A stretch of DNA of 40,799 nucleotides from Streptomyces colonosanans (GTDB lineage Bacteria > Actinomycetota > Actinomycetes > Streptomycetales > Streptomycetaceae): the NCBI RefSeq assembly GCF_001866645.1, contig NZ_MLYP01000109.1:1-40799 (forward strand), in the 5' to 3' direction. How positions within the stretch are numbered: the stretch's first letter is position 1; each line of letters begins with the position of its first letter. This document shows positions 14,571 through 23,136 of this stretch, in pieces. Under the pieces are notes generated by a model. The model searched no databases, had not been told where the DNA came from, and saw nothing but the letters and a program-made list of their open reading frames with translations. The position numbers and the translations under genes are program-made.

Positions 14571-16193
14571 ATGGCCAAGATCATCGCGTTCGACGAGGAG
14601 GCGCGGCGCGGCCTCGAGCGCGGCATGAACCAGCTCGCGGACGCCGTCAAGGTGACGCTCGGCCCCAAGGGTCGCAACGTCGTCCTCGAGAAGAAGTGGG
14701 GCGCCCCCACGATCACCAACGACGGTGTCTCCATCGCCAAGGAGATCGAGCTCGAGGACCCGTACGAGAAGATCGGCGCCGAGCTGGTCAAGGAAGTCGC
14801 CAAGAAGACGGACGACGTCGCCGGTGACGGTACGACCACGGCGACCGTGCTCGCTCAGGCGCTGGTCCGCGAGGGCCTGCGCAACGTCGCCGCCGGTGCC
14901 AACCCGATGGCCCTGAAGCGCGGTATCGAGAAGGCCGTCGAGGCCGTCTCCGCCGCCCTGCTGGAGCAGGCGAAGGACGTCGAGACCAAGGAGCAGATCG
15001 CCTCCACGGCCTCCATCTCCGCCGCCGACACCCAGATCGGCGAGCTCATCGCCGAGGCCATGGACAAGGTCGGCAAGGAAGGCGTCATCACCGTCGAGGA
15101 GTCGCAGACCTTCGGTCTGGAGCTCGAGCTCACCGAGGGTATGCGCTTCGACAAGGGCTACATCTCGGCGTACTTCGCCACCGACATGGAGCGTATGGAG
15201 GCCGTCCTCGACGACCCGTACATCCTGATCGCCAACTCCAAGATCTCCAACGTCAAGGACCTGCTCCCGCTCCTGGAGAAGGTCATGCAGTCGGGCAAGC
15301 CGCTGCTGATCATCGCCGAGGACGTCGAGGGCGAGGCCCTGTCGACCCTGGTCGTCAACAAGATCCGCGGCACCTTCAAGTCCGTCGCCGTCAAGGCCCC
15401 GGGCTTCGGCGACCGCCGCAAGGCCATGCTCGGCGACATCGCCATCCTCACGGGCGGCGAGGTCATCTCCGAGGAGGTCGGCCTCAAGCTGGAGAACGCG
15501 ACCCTGGACCTCCTGGGCCGCGCCCGCAAGGTCGTCATCACCAAGGACGAGACCACCATCGTCGACGGTGCCGGCTCCTCCGAGCAGGTCAACGGCCGCG
15601 TGAACCAGATCCGCGCCGAGATCGAGAACAGCGACTCCGACTACGACCGCGAGAAGCTGCAGGAGCGTCTGGCGAAGCTGGCCGGCGGCGTGGCCGTCAT
15701 CAAGGCCGGTGCCGCCACCGAGGTGGAGCTCAAGGAGCGCAAGCACCGCATCGAGGACGCCGTCCGCAACGCGAAGGCGGCCGTCGAGGAGGGCATCGTC
15801 GCCGGTGGTGGCGTGGCCCTGCTGCAGGCCTCCCAGGTCTTCGAGAAGCTGGAGCTGGAAGGCGACGAGGCCACCGGTGCCGCCGCCGTCAAGCTGGCGC
15901 TCGAGGCCCCGCTGAAGCAGATCGCCGTCAACGCCGGCCTCGAGGGCGGCGTCGTGGTGGAGAAGGTGCGCAACCTGACCCCGGGTCACGGCCTGAACGC
16001 CGCGACCGGCGAGTACGTCGACCTGGTCAAGGAAGGCATCATCGACCCGGCGAAGGTGACCCGTTCCGCCCTGCAGAACGCCGCCTCCATCGCCGCGCTG
16101 TTCCTCACCACCGAGGCCGTCATCGCCGACAAGCCGGAGAAGGCCGCCGCGGCCGCTCCGGGCGGCATGCCGGGCGGTGACATGGACTTCTGA
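14571..16193 (+). CDS. groEL2: 60-kDa chaperonin GroEL2
   Basis: A 540-residue chaperonin subunit of normal length: MAKIIAFDEEARRGLERGMNQLADAVKVTLGPKGRNVVLEKKWGAPTITNDG, the ATPase motif VAGDGTTTATVLAQ, and the flexible GGM-rich tail GGMPGGDMDF. It folds proteins in the GroEL/GroES double-ring cycle. No groES precedes it, so this is the monocistronic groEL2-type copy; streptomycetes usually carry a second groES-groEL1 operon elsewhere. The ATG at 14571 follows a GGGAGG-type RBS. CIRCE half-sites lie about 125-170 bp upstream, so HrcA-controlled heat-shock induction is expected. Confidence 0.97.
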   Translation: MAKIIAFDEEARRGLERGMNQLADAVKVTLGPKGRNVVLEKKWGAPTITNDGVSIAKEIELEDPYEKIGAELVKEVAKKTDDVAGDGTTTATVLAQALVREGLRNVAAGANPMALKRGIEKAVEAVSAALLEQAKDVETKEQIASTASISAADTQIGELIAEAMDKVGKEGVITVEESQTFGLELELTEGMRFDKGYISAYFATDMERMEAVLDDPYILIANSKISNVKDLLPLLEKVMQSGKPLLIIAEDVEGEALSTLVVNKIRGTFKSVAVKAPGFGDRRKAMLGDIAILTGGEVISEEVGLKLENATLDLLGRARKVVITKDETTIVDGAGSSEQVNGRVNQIRAEIENSDSDYDREKLQERLAKLAGGVAVIKAGAATEVELKERKHRIEDAVRNAKAAVEEGIVAGGGVALLQASQVFEKLELEGDEATGAAAVKLALEAPLKQIAVNAGLEGGVVVEKVRNLTPGHGLNAATGEYVDLVKEGIIDPAKVTRSALQNAASIAALFLTTEAVIADKPEKAAAAAPGGMPGGDMDF

Positions 16194-16225
16194 TCCTTCC
16201 GAGGATCGGACCCGTCCTTCACGTA

Positions 16226-16267
16226 CCGAGGGCGGCACCCCCTGGAGACAGGGGGTGCCGCCCTCGG
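16226..16267 (+). terminator. Strong terminator after groEL2
   Basis: A perfect 19-bp stem (16226-16244 with 16249-16267) closed by a GAGA tetraloop, 33 bp after the groEL2 stop. Confidence 0.95.
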
Positions 16268-16343
16268 GCGTATCAGGGATCACACCGCGGCGGAACCCCG
16301 GTACGGAATGTCGCGGTCCGGGAGGTCGTTGGGACACCTGAAC

Positions 16344-16355
16344 ATGCATATGCAT
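16344..16355. promoter_or_regulatory. ATGCATATGCAT palindrome upstream of OYE gene
   Basis: A perfect 12-bp palindrome, 38 bp before the GTG and strikingly A/T-rich for the region. The position suits an operator for a TetR/MarR-type regulator, but no regulator gene is adjacent, so the role is speculative. Confidence 0.35.
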
Positions 16356-16393
16356 ACACCCGGTGCGTCCCTACCTCGGCAAGGAGTTCCCAC

Positions 16394-17518
16394 GTGACCG
16401 TCTCCGCCTCCCCGTCCCGCGCGGCCGAGATCCTCTCCCGCCCCGCCACGATCAACGGCCTGACCGTCCGGAACCGCATCGCGATGGCGCCCATGACCCG
16501 CCAGTTCTCGCCCGGCGGCGTCCCGGGCGAGGACGTCGCGTCGTACTACGCACGCCGCGCGGCCGCCGATGTGGGCCTGATCATCACCGAGGGCACGTAC
16601 GTGGGCCACGCCTCGGCCGGTCAGAGCGACCGCATCCCGCGGTTCCACGGCGAGGAGCAGCTGGCGGGCTGGGCGAAGGTCGCAGAGGCGGTGCACGCGG
16701 CGGGCGGCGCGATCGTGCCGCAGCTGTGGCACATCGGCATGGTGCGCAACGCCGGTGACCCGCCGTACGTGGGCGCGCCGGCCGTCGGCCCGTCGGGCAT
16801 CCGCCTCGACGGCACCGAGGGCGCGGGCCGGGCCATGACGCGGCAGGACCTCGACGATGTGATCGCGGCCTTCGCGGAGGCGGCCGGCGCGGCGGAGCGG
16901 GCCGGCTTCGACGGCGTGGAAGTGCACGGCGCGCACGGCTACCTGGTCGACCAGTTCCTGTGGGCGGGCACCAACCGGCGCACGGACGCGTACGGCGGCG
17001 ACCCCGTGGCCCGTACAAAGTTCGCGGCGGAGATCGTGGCGGCCGTACGGGAGGCAGTCTCGCCCGAGTTCCCGGTCCTCTTCCGCTTCTCGCAGTGGAA
17101 GCAGGACGCCTACGACGCCCGGATCGCCGAGACTTCCGAGGAACTGGAGGCAGTCCTCACCCTGCTCGCCGCGGCCGGTGTGGACGCCTTCCACGCCTCC
17201 ACGCGCCGCTACTGGCTGCCGGAGTTCGACGGCGCCGACCTCAACCTGGCGGGCTGGGCGAAGAAGCTCACGGGCAAGCCGACGCTCACGGTCGGCTCGG
17301 TGGGCCTGGACGGCGACTTCATCCGCGCCTTCATGGGCGAGGGCGCCGCGGTCAAGGGCATCGACAACCTCCTGGACCGGATGGAGTCGGAGGAGTTCGA
17401 CATGGTCGCCGTCGGCCGCGCCCTGCTCCAGGATCCGCAGTGGGCGGCGAAGGTCCTCCAGGGGCGCTTCGACGAACTGAAGCCGTACGACGCGGCGGCG
17501 CTGCAGACGCTGAGCTGA
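16394..17518 (+). CDS. NADH:flavin oxidoreductase / old yellow enzyme family
   Basis: A 374-residue TIM-barrel flavoenzyme. Visible motifs: the N-terminal LTVRNRIAMAPMTRQFS, the substrate-proximal QLWHIGMV (about 114-121), FDGVEVHGAHGYLVDQFLW (H-x-A-H variant of the family H-x-x-N/H pair), TNRRTDAYGG and the C-terminal FMN-phosphate region VAVGRALLQDP. It probably reduces activated C=C bonds (enones) with NAD(P)H; the physiological substrate is unknown. It lacks the C-terminal 4Fe-4S and FAD domains of 2,4-dienoyl-CoA reductase. GTG start at 16394 with AAGGAG seven bases upstream. It stands alone between two terminators. Confidence 0.92.
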   Translation: MTVSASPSRAAEILSRPATINGLTVRNRIAMAPMTRQFSPGGVPGEDVASYYARRAAADVGLIITEGTYVGHASAGQSDRIPRFHGEEQLAGWAKVAEAVHAAGGAIVPQLWHIGMVRNAGDPPYVGAPAVGPSGIRLDGTEGAGRAMTRQDLDDVIAAFAEAAGAAERAGFDGVEVHGAHGYLVDQFLWAGTNRRTDAYGGDPVARTKFAAEIVAAVREAVSPEFPVLFRFSQWKQDAYDARIAETSEELEAVLTLLAAAGVDAFHASTRRYWLPEFDGADLNLAGWAKKLTGKPTLTVGSVGLDGDFIRAFMGEGAAVKGIDNLLDRMESEEFDMVAVGRALLQDPQWAAKVLQGRFDELKPYDAAALQTLS

Positions 17519-17530
17519 GCCCTGCGGGCA

Positions 17531-17565
17531 GGGGCGGCGCCCTCACGGCACCGGGGCGCCGCCCT
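17531..17565. terminator. Bidirectional terminator between OYE gene and murQ
   Basis: GGGCGGCGCCC and GGGCGCCGCCC form an 11-bp perfect stem, extended by one G-T, around an 11-base loop between two convergent stops. Confidence 0.75.
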
Positions 17566-17570
17566 CCACG

Positions 17571-18506
17571 TCAGCCCGCCGCCCTCTCCAGTGCCGTGCG
17601 CAGATTCCCTCCGCTCCCCGCGAGGAGCCGCGCGGCCGAGGTGCCGTCCACGCCGCCCAGGATCGTCAGGATCGCGTTCTTGACCTCGCCGCCCGTCTCC
17701 GCCAGGGCGCGCTCGATCTCCTCGTTGGGCGCACCCGTCGCCAGCGCCACGATGCGGCGGGAGCGGGCGCGCAGCTTGTCGTTGGAGGCCCGGACGTCGA
17801 CCATCAGGTTCCCGTACGTCTTGCCCAGGCGGATCATCGTGATCGTCGAGAGCATGTTCAGGACCAGCTTCTGCGCCGTGCCCGCCTTCAGGCGGGTCGA
17901 GCCGGTGACCAGTTCGGGGCCGGTCACGATCTCGATGCCGTGTTCGGCGGCCGCCGCGAGAGCGCTGTCCGCGTTGCAGGACAGGCCGACCGTGAGCGCG
18001 CCGAGCGAGCGGGCGTGCTCCACCGCGCCGACCGCGTACGGTGTGCGGCCCGAGGCCGAGATGCCGACCACCGTGTCACGGGCCGTCAGCTCCAGCGCGT
18101 CGAGGTCCCTCGCCGCCAGTTCCCCGGAGTCCTCCGCGCCCTCGACCGCCGTCACCATCGCGTCCGGGCCGCCCGCGATCAGGCCCATGACCTGGGCGGG
18201 GTCCGTGTTGAAGGTCGGCGGGCACTCGGAGGCGTCGAGGACGCCGAGCCGCCCGGCGGTGCCCGCGCCTGCGTAGACGAGCCGGCCGCCGCGGGCCATG
18301 CGCTCCGTGATGGCGTCGATCGCCGCGGCGATCTGCGGGAGCCGCGCGGCGACCGCGCCCGGTACGGTCGCGTCCTCGCCGTTCATGATCGTGGCGATCT
18401 CCAGTGTCGGCAGCCGGTCGATCTCGGCCAGCTCGGGACGGAACGCCTCGGTGGTCAGAGTCTCCAACTCGGTGCGGAGCTCACGGGGGTCGGACGTGGA
18501 GGTCAT
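17571..18506 (-). CDS. murQ: N-acetylmuramic acid 6-phosphate etherase
   Basis: A 311-residue SIS-fold lyase that cleaves the lactyl ether of MurNAc-6-phosphate to GlcNAc-6-phosphate. Motifs: LVYAGAGTAGRLGVLDASECPPTF (about 62-85), GPDAMVTAVEGAEDS, VVGISASGRTPYAVGAVEHAR and LKAGTAQKLVLNMLSTITMIRLGKTYGNLMVDVRASNDKL, the MurQ signature. The ATG at 18506 (MTSTSDPREL) gives normal length; extra upstream residues in the same frame belong to the shadow of the regulator gene. The product feeds NagA, encoded elsewhere in this window. It is preceded by the RpiR regulator on the same strand (52-bp gap). Confidence 0.95.
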   Translation of the reverse strand: MTSTSDPRELRTELETLTTEAFRPELAEIDRLPTLEIATIMNGEDATVPGAVAARLPQIAAAIDAITERMARGGRLVYAGAGTAGRLGVLDASECPPTFNTDPAQVMGLIAGGPDAMVTAVEGAEDSGELAARDLDALELTARDTVVGISASGRTPYAVGAVEHARSLGALTVGLSCNADSALAAAAEHGIEIVTGPELVTGSTRLKAGTAQKLVLNMLSTITMIRLGKTYGNLMVDVRASNDKLRARSRRIVALATGAPNEEIERALAETGGEVKNAILTILGGVDGTSAARLLAGSGGNLRTALERAAG

Positions 18507-18558
18507 CGGGGGTCGCTCTTTCCGGTGCGGTGCTGCTCTGAGCAGGGGACGGGCACGG

Positions 18559-19500
18559 TCAGCGCTTTGCTCCGCCACGTGGGTGATGGCGGTGTGCGAG
18601 GGCCTCGTACGAGGCGGACAGTGCGGGCGCGGCGGTCTCGTAGGTCCGCTGTGCCACACCGATGAACAGGCAGTCCACGACGAGGAGTTGACTGGTACGG
18701 GACGACATCGCGGCCGGCCGCAGCTCGCTCTCGCGCGCCGTGGACGTGGTGAGGACGTGGTCGGCGTACTGCGTGACGGGCCCGTCGGGGCGGCCGGTGA
18801 CGGCGACGGTCGTCGCACCGTGCTCGAACGCCGCGCGCAGCGGCTCGATGACGTCGCCGGTGGAGCCCGAGTGCGTGATCGCGATCGCCACGTCCTTGGC
18901 GCGCAGTTGCACGGCGTTGGTGACGGCGAGGTGGGGATCGCTGTGCGCATGGGCTATGAGCCCTATGCGCAGCAGCTTCTGTGCGAGGTCCTGGGCGACG
19001 AGCCCGGACGCCCCCACGCCGTACACGTCGATACGGCGGGCGGCGGCGAGCGCGGCCACCGCGGCGCCCAGCTGTACGGTGTCGAGCCCGGCCGCCGTGT
19101 CGGCGAGGGTCTGCTGTTCGTCGTGGGCGAGCTTGGCGACGACGTCCGCGAGGGAGTCGTCGACCGCGATGTCGGCGGTGACGGCCGGGGCGCTGCCGGA
19201 CTGCTGCTGGGCGGCGAGGCCCGCGAGCGCGAGTCGCAGGTCCCGGTAGCCGGGGTAGCCGAGGAGACGGGCCGTGCGGACGACGGTGGCCTCGCTGGTG
19301 CCGGTCAGCTCGGCGAGCCCGGTGACGGTGAGTGCCGCGCACCCGGCCGGGTCCCCGGCGACGGCCTCGGCGACGCGGTGCATGGACCGGGTCATGGAGG
19401 GGGCGAGGGTCCGCACCTTGGCGGCGAGTGCGGCGGGGGCGGGGGGCATGCCGGGGCCCACCGGCGCCTGCCCGAAAATTTCCTTCACGTCCTGGGTCAC
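18559..19500 (-). CDS. RpiR-family (MurR-like) transcriptional regulator
   Basis: A 313-residue regulator: N-terminal helix-turn-helix at about 30-105 (MTRSMHRVAEAVAGDP...LTVTGLAELTGTSEATVVRTARLLGYPGYRDLRLAL) and C-terminal SIS sugar-phosphate-binding domain at about 135-290 (IDVYGVGASGLVAQDLAQKLLRIG, VAIAITHSGSTGDVIEPL). SIS domains of this family sense phosphosugars, here most likely MurNAc-6-P, since murQ follows immediately. GTG start at 19500 is supported by the compact 56-bp divergent gap to the next gene. Whether it represses or activates murQ is inferred by analogy to MurR. Confidence 0.9.
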   Translation of the reverse strand: MTQDVKEIFGQAPVGPGMPPAPAALAAKVRTLAPSMTRSMHRVAEAVAGDPAGCAALTVTGLAELTGTSEATVVRTARLLGYPGYRDLRLALAGLAAQQQSGSAPAVTADIAVDDSLADVVAKLAHDEQQTLADTAAGLDTVQLGAAVAALAAARRIDVYGVGASGLVAQDLAQKLLRIGLIAHAHSDPHLAVTNAVQLRAKDVAIAITHSGSTGDVIEPLRAAFEHGATTVAVTGRPDGPVTQYADHVLTTSTARESELRPAAMSSRTSQLLVVDCLFIGVAQRTYETAAPALSASYEALAHRHHPRGGAKR

Positions 19501-19518
19501 ATTGTGAAAGATATTTTC
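19474..19518. promoter_or_regulatory. Two GAAA/TTTC dyads at the rpiR start
   Basis: GAAA-A-TTTC (19474-19482, inside the first codons of the regulator) and GAAA-N5-TTTC (19506-19518, in the divergent gap). RpiR proteins often bind A/T-rich dyads of this kind, so autoregulation and control of the divergent gene are plausible. The sites are short and unproven. Confidence 0.45.
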
Positions 19519-19556
19519 GAGTGGGACGTGTGGTCAAGAGTGCGCACAATGGGGAC

Positions 19557-19940
19557 ATGGATCCCATCAACCCCCTGGAGCAGGCCCTGCACGCGGCCCG
19601 CGCGCGCGTGCTCGCCGATCTGGTCACGGGAGAGGTCGCCGAGGCGGACGTCGTCTCGCTCGTCGAGGACTCCGTCGTACAGAGGCGCTGGTGGGTGGAG
19701 CAATGGCCCGCGGGTGCGGACTACGTGGCGGGGCTGGTCGCGCAGGACGTCCAGGACGCGTTGCTGGAGCGGTACGGACGCTGGCCGCTGTGCCCGGTCT
19801 GCCCCTCCGGCGGCCCGCACGCCCTCGACGTCGAGCCGGAACTCGGGCCCGACCCGTACTGGGTGTGCCACAAGGCCGGGGTGAAGGTCGCGGCGGTGGG
19901 GTCGCTGGGGCGGGCGACGGGCGGGATGCCCTCGTCGTGA
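19557..19940 (+). CDS. Conserved hypothetical protein, divergent from rpiR
   Basis: A 127-residue soluble protein I do not recognise. The first 85 residues are helical and acidic (MDPINPLEQALHAARARVLADLVTGEVAEADVVSLVEDS), then a C-terminal segment has CPVCPSGGPHALDV and a distal YWVCHKAG, so two Cys plus Cys/His could form a small zinc ribbon. Coding character is good throughout and the ATG lies one helical span from the divergent rpiR start, so both promoters must share about 56 bp. It could be a streptomycete-specific protein of the murQ neighbourhood; no function is assigned. Confidence 0.75.
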   Translation: MDPINPLEQALHAARARVLADLVTGEVAEADVVSLVEDSVVQRRWWVEQWPAGADYVAGLVAQDVQDALLERYGRWPLCPVCPSGGPHALDVEPELGPDPYWVCHKAGVKVAAVGSLGRATGGMPSS

Positions 19941-19969
19941 CGACCCGGGCGGTGAAGGCCCGGGGGTCA
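19938..19969. terminator. Hairpin between convergent genes
   Basis: TGAC...GTCA outer arms and CCCGGG...CCCGGG inner arms form a hairpin that overlaps the stop codon of the upstream gene. Confidence 0.5.
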
Positions 19970-20009
19970 CGCATCGGTCCGCGCGGGTGCAACGGGAACG
20001 CCCCGGGGC

Positions 20010-21077
20010 TCAGCCCTTCAGCGCGTACGCGTAGGTCTCCTCGTCCTCGCCCACCCGGGTGAACCCGGCCCGTGAGACCACGCCTTGCGAGGGGGTGTTC
20101 GTCCGGTCGACGGTGGCCGTGAGGGTGCTGACGCCGTCCTTGGCCAGTGCCCATGCGGTGAGCGCGCGCAGCGACTCGGTCGCGTAGCCGTGGCCGCGGG
20201 CGCCTTCCACCAGGTCGTAGCCGACCTCCGCCTTCCCCTCCTCGTCCGGGGCGCCGTGGAAGCCCATGGCCCCGACCGCGCGGCCGTCCTCGGAGCGTAC
20301 GAGCACGAACACGCCCCACTCCGGGCGGTGCACCCCGGCCTGGTACGCCTTCACCAGCATTCCGGCGGCGTCCCGCGTGCCCTCGAAGGGGCCGCCGTCG
20401 AGCCACTCGAAGCCACCGGTGCCGCCCCCGGCCAGATCGGCGGCGGCCGCCGGGGTGACGCCCTCCAGGGTGAGACGTTCGGTGGGGATCACCACGTTGT
20501 TGCTCCAGCGCCATTCGGTCACCGGTGCGCGTCCGGGCAGGTCGCCGCGGCCCGTGGCCCACAGGAGCGTGCGCCAGTGGTCGGGGCCGGGCCGCACCTG
20601 CGGGAAGATCCGGGTCAGGACGTCCTCGCACAGCTCGGCGGCCGGCTCGTAGGCGAGGCCCAGTCCCTCGGCGATGTCGTGCGTGTGCAGCAGCACCTCG
20701 ACGATGCCCATCGCGGCGAACCCCTCCCGGTTCGCGCTGCGGAAGGGGTACGGGTGGAAGGCGCGCGCCTGACGGGGCGCGGTGGCGACGGCGGCGGCGA
20801 GCAGCGCCCCCGTCGTCTCGATCACCTGCAGGGCGCCCCGGTTGTCGGTGCCCTCGTCGAACGTGATCTCGAAGGGGACGTACGCGTCCTGCGCCCGCCC
20901 GGCCAACTGCCCCGCGTACGCGATGAGATCGCCCGCGATGTGCTCGGCGGTCCGGCGGCAGCTCCACTCCAGCCGCCCGGCCCGCACCTTGTCCCAGTCC
21001 TGGTCCACCGCCGTCCGCAGCACGGACACGCAGCCCGCGACGGCCTCTTCCACCCGTTCCCCACCTATGCTTCGCAT
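20010..21077 (-). CDS. DinB/MDMPI-like domain fused to GNAT acetyltransferase
   Basis: A 355-residue two-domain protein. Residues 1-180 resemble the mycothiol-dependent maleylpyruvate isomerase/DinB four-helix domain (RRTAEHIAGDLIAYAGQLAG with a metal-type His, and VEVLLHTHDIAEGLG). Residues 190-355 form a GNAT domain (RLTLEGVTPAAAADL, WGVFVLVRSEDGRAVGAMGFHG, GYDLVEGARGHGYATESLRALTAWAL as the acetyl-CoA loop, TNTPSQGVVSRAGFTRVGE). I chose ATG 21077. No SD precedes it, but TATTCT ends seven bases upstream, which would give a leaderless mRNA. The substrate may be a mycothiol conjugate or an amine; this is inference. Confidence 0.8.
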   Translation of the reverse strand: MRSIGGERVEEAVAGCVSVLRTAVDQDWDKVRAGRLEWSCRRTAEHIAGDLIAYAGQLAGRAQDAYVPFEITFDEGTDNRGALQVIETTGALLAAAVATAPRQARAFHPYPFRSANREGFAAMGIVEVLLHTHDIAEGLGLAYEPAAELCEDVLTRIFPQVRPGPDHWRTLLWATGRGDLPGRAPVTEWRWSNNVVIPTERLTLEGVTPAAAADLAGGGTGGFEWLDGGPFEGTRDAAGMLVKAYQAGVHRPEWGVFVLVRSEDGRAVGAMGFHGAPDEEGKAEVGYDLVEGARGHGYATESLRALTAWALAKDGVSTLTATVDRTNTPSQGVVSRAGFTRVGEDEETYAYALKG

Positions 21078-21097
21078 GCCGGTGAGAATAGGGGCTG

Positions 21098-22369
21098 TCA
21101 GGCCTCGCTCCGTACCGGGTTTTCCACTGCGGCCGCCGCCCCGGCCACGACCTTGGACGCCTGTCCGCGCCGCTGCAGCCGCAGGGAGAGGGCCACCGCG
21201 CCCATGCCGGTCGCGGTGATCGCCGCTCCCGCCCATGCCGTCGAGGAGAAGCCCAGGCCCGCGTCGATGACCGCGCCGCCGAGCCAGGGGCCGCCGGCGT
21301 TGCCGAGGTTGAAGGCCGCGGTGGTGGTGGCGCCGGCCAGGGTGGGGGCGGCACCGGCCACGTTGAAGAGGCGGGCGTTGAGGGCCGGCGCGGTGTAGAA
21401 GGAGGAGACGCCGAGAAGGAAGGCGAGGATGACGGCCGCGGTGGCGTACTGCCCGAGGAGGGCGAGCGTGACCAGCAGGACCGTCGAGGCGCCGGTGCCG
21501 GAGAGCAGGACGCCGAAGAGGTGCGCGTCGGCGACGCGCCCGCCGATCGTCGTACCGACGATTGCGCCGACCCCGAACAGGGCGAGCACGGTGGGCACCC
21601 AGCCGGAGTCGAGTCCGGTCACGTCCGTGAGCAGCGGGGCGAGATAGCTGAAGGTGCAGAAGACCCCGCCGGCGGCGAGCATCACGACGGCGATGGCGAG
21701 CCAGACCTGGGGATCGCGGTAGATGGTCACCTCCTGCCGGAGGCGGGGCTTCTCATCGGGCAGCGGGATGCGCGGGATGAGGGTGGCGACACCGGCGAGG
21801 GCGACGGCCGAGGACGCCGCGACGGCCCAGAACGCGGACCGCCAGCCGAGGTGTTCGCCGAGGAAGGCCCCGGCGGGGACGCCAAGCACGTTCGCGATGG
21901 ACAGCCCGCCGATCATCACGGCGAGCGCACGGGCCCGGGCGCCGACGGGCGCCATCGCCACGGCGACGGAGGCACCGACCGCCCAGAACCCCGCACAGGC
22001 CAGCGCGCTGACGACGCGGGACGCGAACAGCACGGCGTACGACGGCGCGAGCGCACCGGCGACCTGCCCGAGCCCGAACAGCGCGATCAGCGAGACGAGC
22101 GTCGTACGCCGGGGCAGCCGCAGGGTGGCCACCGCGAGCAGCGGCGCCCCGACGACCATCCCGATCGCGAACGCGGAGATCAGCAGCCCGGCGCGGGGGA
22201 TCGAGACACCCATGTCCTCGGCGATGGGCGGCAGCAGCCCGGAGAGCATGAACTCGCTGGTACCGAGTGCGAAGACGGAGAGTCCGAGGACGTAGACGGC
22301 CAGGGGCATGCGGGGGCGTGCGGCGGTTGCGGGCATGTCCATGGGCAACACCGACCGGTGTGCCGGCAT
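21098..22369 (-). CDS. MFS drug exporter-like permease (DHA1, Cmx/AraJ type)
   Basis: A 423-residue integral membrane protein with 12 predicted helices. The start LAVYVLGLSVFALGTSEFMLSGLLPPIAEDMGVS is the classic DHA1 helix 1 and loop; motif A follows helix 2 in variant form (LLAVATLRLPRRTT), and helix 5 holds GGLSIANVLGVPAGAFLGEHLGWRSAFW (motif C). It resembles chloramphenicol-type and sugar/arabinose efflux permeases. The start is uncertain: ATGs at 22369, 22342 and 22336 all precede helix 1, none with a good RBS. It lies 9 bp after the HD-gene stop on the same strand, so co-transcription is likely. The substrate is unknown. Confidence 0.88.
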   Translation of the reverse strand: MPAHRSVLPMDMPATAARPRMPLAVYVLGLSVFALGTSEFMLSGLLPPIAEDMGVSIPRAGLLISAFAIGMVVGAPLLAVATLRLPRRTTLVSLIALFGLGQVAGALAPSYAVLFASRVVSALACAGFWAVGASVAVAMAPVGARARALAVMIGGLSIANVLGVPAGAFLGEHLGWRSAFWAVAASSAVALAGVATLIPRIPLPDEKPRLRQEVTIYRDPQVWLAIAVVMLAAGGVFCTFSYLAPLLTDVTGLDSGWVPTVLALFGVGAIVGTTIGGRVADAHLFGVLLSGTGASTVLLVTLALLGQYATAAVILAFLLGVSSFYTAPALNARLFNVAGAAPTLAGATTTAAFNLGNAGGPWLGGAVIDAGLGFSSTAWAGAAITATGMGAVALSLRLQRRGQASKVVAGAAAAVENPVRSEA

Positions 22370-22378
22370 TCCCGCGTT

Positions 22379-23023
22379 TCAGGCGCCCAGCCGCGTCAGC
22401 TCGGTGCGGAGGTTGCGGCGGGCCGGCTCCTCCCACTCCCGTTCCCCATACGGCGTCCGGAACAGCCGTGGCAGGCGGAGGAGCTGACGTAGGAGGGCCG
22501 CGCGGGCCGCGCCGAACGCGTCGTCGGGGACGAAGCCGTACTCCTCGCGGATCGCCGCCGTGTACGCCGCGTACGTCTCGGCGGGTGCCGCCAGGATCGC
22601 CAGGTCGGCGTCGCACAGGACCGCGCCGTTGGCGTCGCCGGGCTCGGGCGCGTGTGTGCCGGTGAGCCGGACCAGCCGGGCGACCTCGGCCGTCGTGGCC
22701 TGCGGCACCCCGGCCTCGGGGAGCGCCCGCTCGGCGAGACGGGCCGAGCGCTCCTCGTTCTCCGAGCGCTCCGGCAGGTGGACCGCGTCGTGGAACCAGG
22801 CGGCGAGGCGTACCGCGTCGGGGTCGTCGGCGCACTCGGCGAGCGCGTCGATGTGGTCCAGGACGGCCGCCAGGTGGTCGGTCGTGTGGTAGCGGCGCTG
22901 CGGCTCCGACCAGCGGCGCAGCAGATTGTCGGCGTAGGGGGCGGGGTCGGGTCCCGCCGCGCCCTGCCGCGCCGCCGACAGGGTCCGCAGCCAGCGGGTA
23001 CGCAACGCGTCGAGGTCGGCCAT
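22379..23023 (-). CDS. HD-domain predicted metal-dependent phosphohydrolase
   Basis: A 214-residue HD-superfamily protein. Metal-binding signatures are YHTTDHLAAVLDHID (about 42-56) and the HD doublet in LAAWFHDAVH (about 72-81), followed by an acidic ENEERSARLAERAL helix. A later LCDADLAILA segment supplies another Asp pair typical of this group. Substrates in the family are nucleotides or other phosphate esters; none can be assigned. The ATG (MADLDALRTRWLRTLSAARQ) gives the normal length of this small group. It is divergent from cutC with 148 bp between and is followed at once by the MFS gene. Confidence 0.87.
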   Translation of the reverse strand: MADLDALRTRWLRTLSAARQGAAGPDPAPYADNLLRRWSEPQRRYHTTDHLAAVLDHIDALAECADDPDAVRLAAWFHDAVHLPERSENEERSARLAERALPEAGVPQATTAEVARLVRLTGTHAPEPGDANGAVLCDADLAILAAPAETYAAYTAAIREEYGFVPDDAFGAARAALLRQLLRLPRLFRTPYGEREWEEPARRNLRTELTRLGA

Positions 23024-23120
23024 GCGGGCATTCTTCCGTGGGGACCGAACAACTTCGGCTGCGGAGCCGTCGACGGTCCCCGGTTCAATCGTCCCGGCAC
23101 CTTCGCCGTCGTACCCTTGG

Positions 23121-23136
23121 ATTGGACTAGACCTGT
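23121..23136. promoter_or_regulatory. DasR-type dre box upstream of cutC
   Basis: This 16-mer matches the dre consensus at 13 of 16 positions by my count (core TGGACTAGACC), starting 51 bp before the cutC ATG in the divergent cutC/HD-gene region. Whether DasR acts here is inferred. Confidence 0.6.

Noticed and set aside
14541..16355. A 604-codon minus-strand open frame opposite groEL2
   Set aside because: Leu/Gly/Asp-rich mirror of a highly conserved chaperonin gene.
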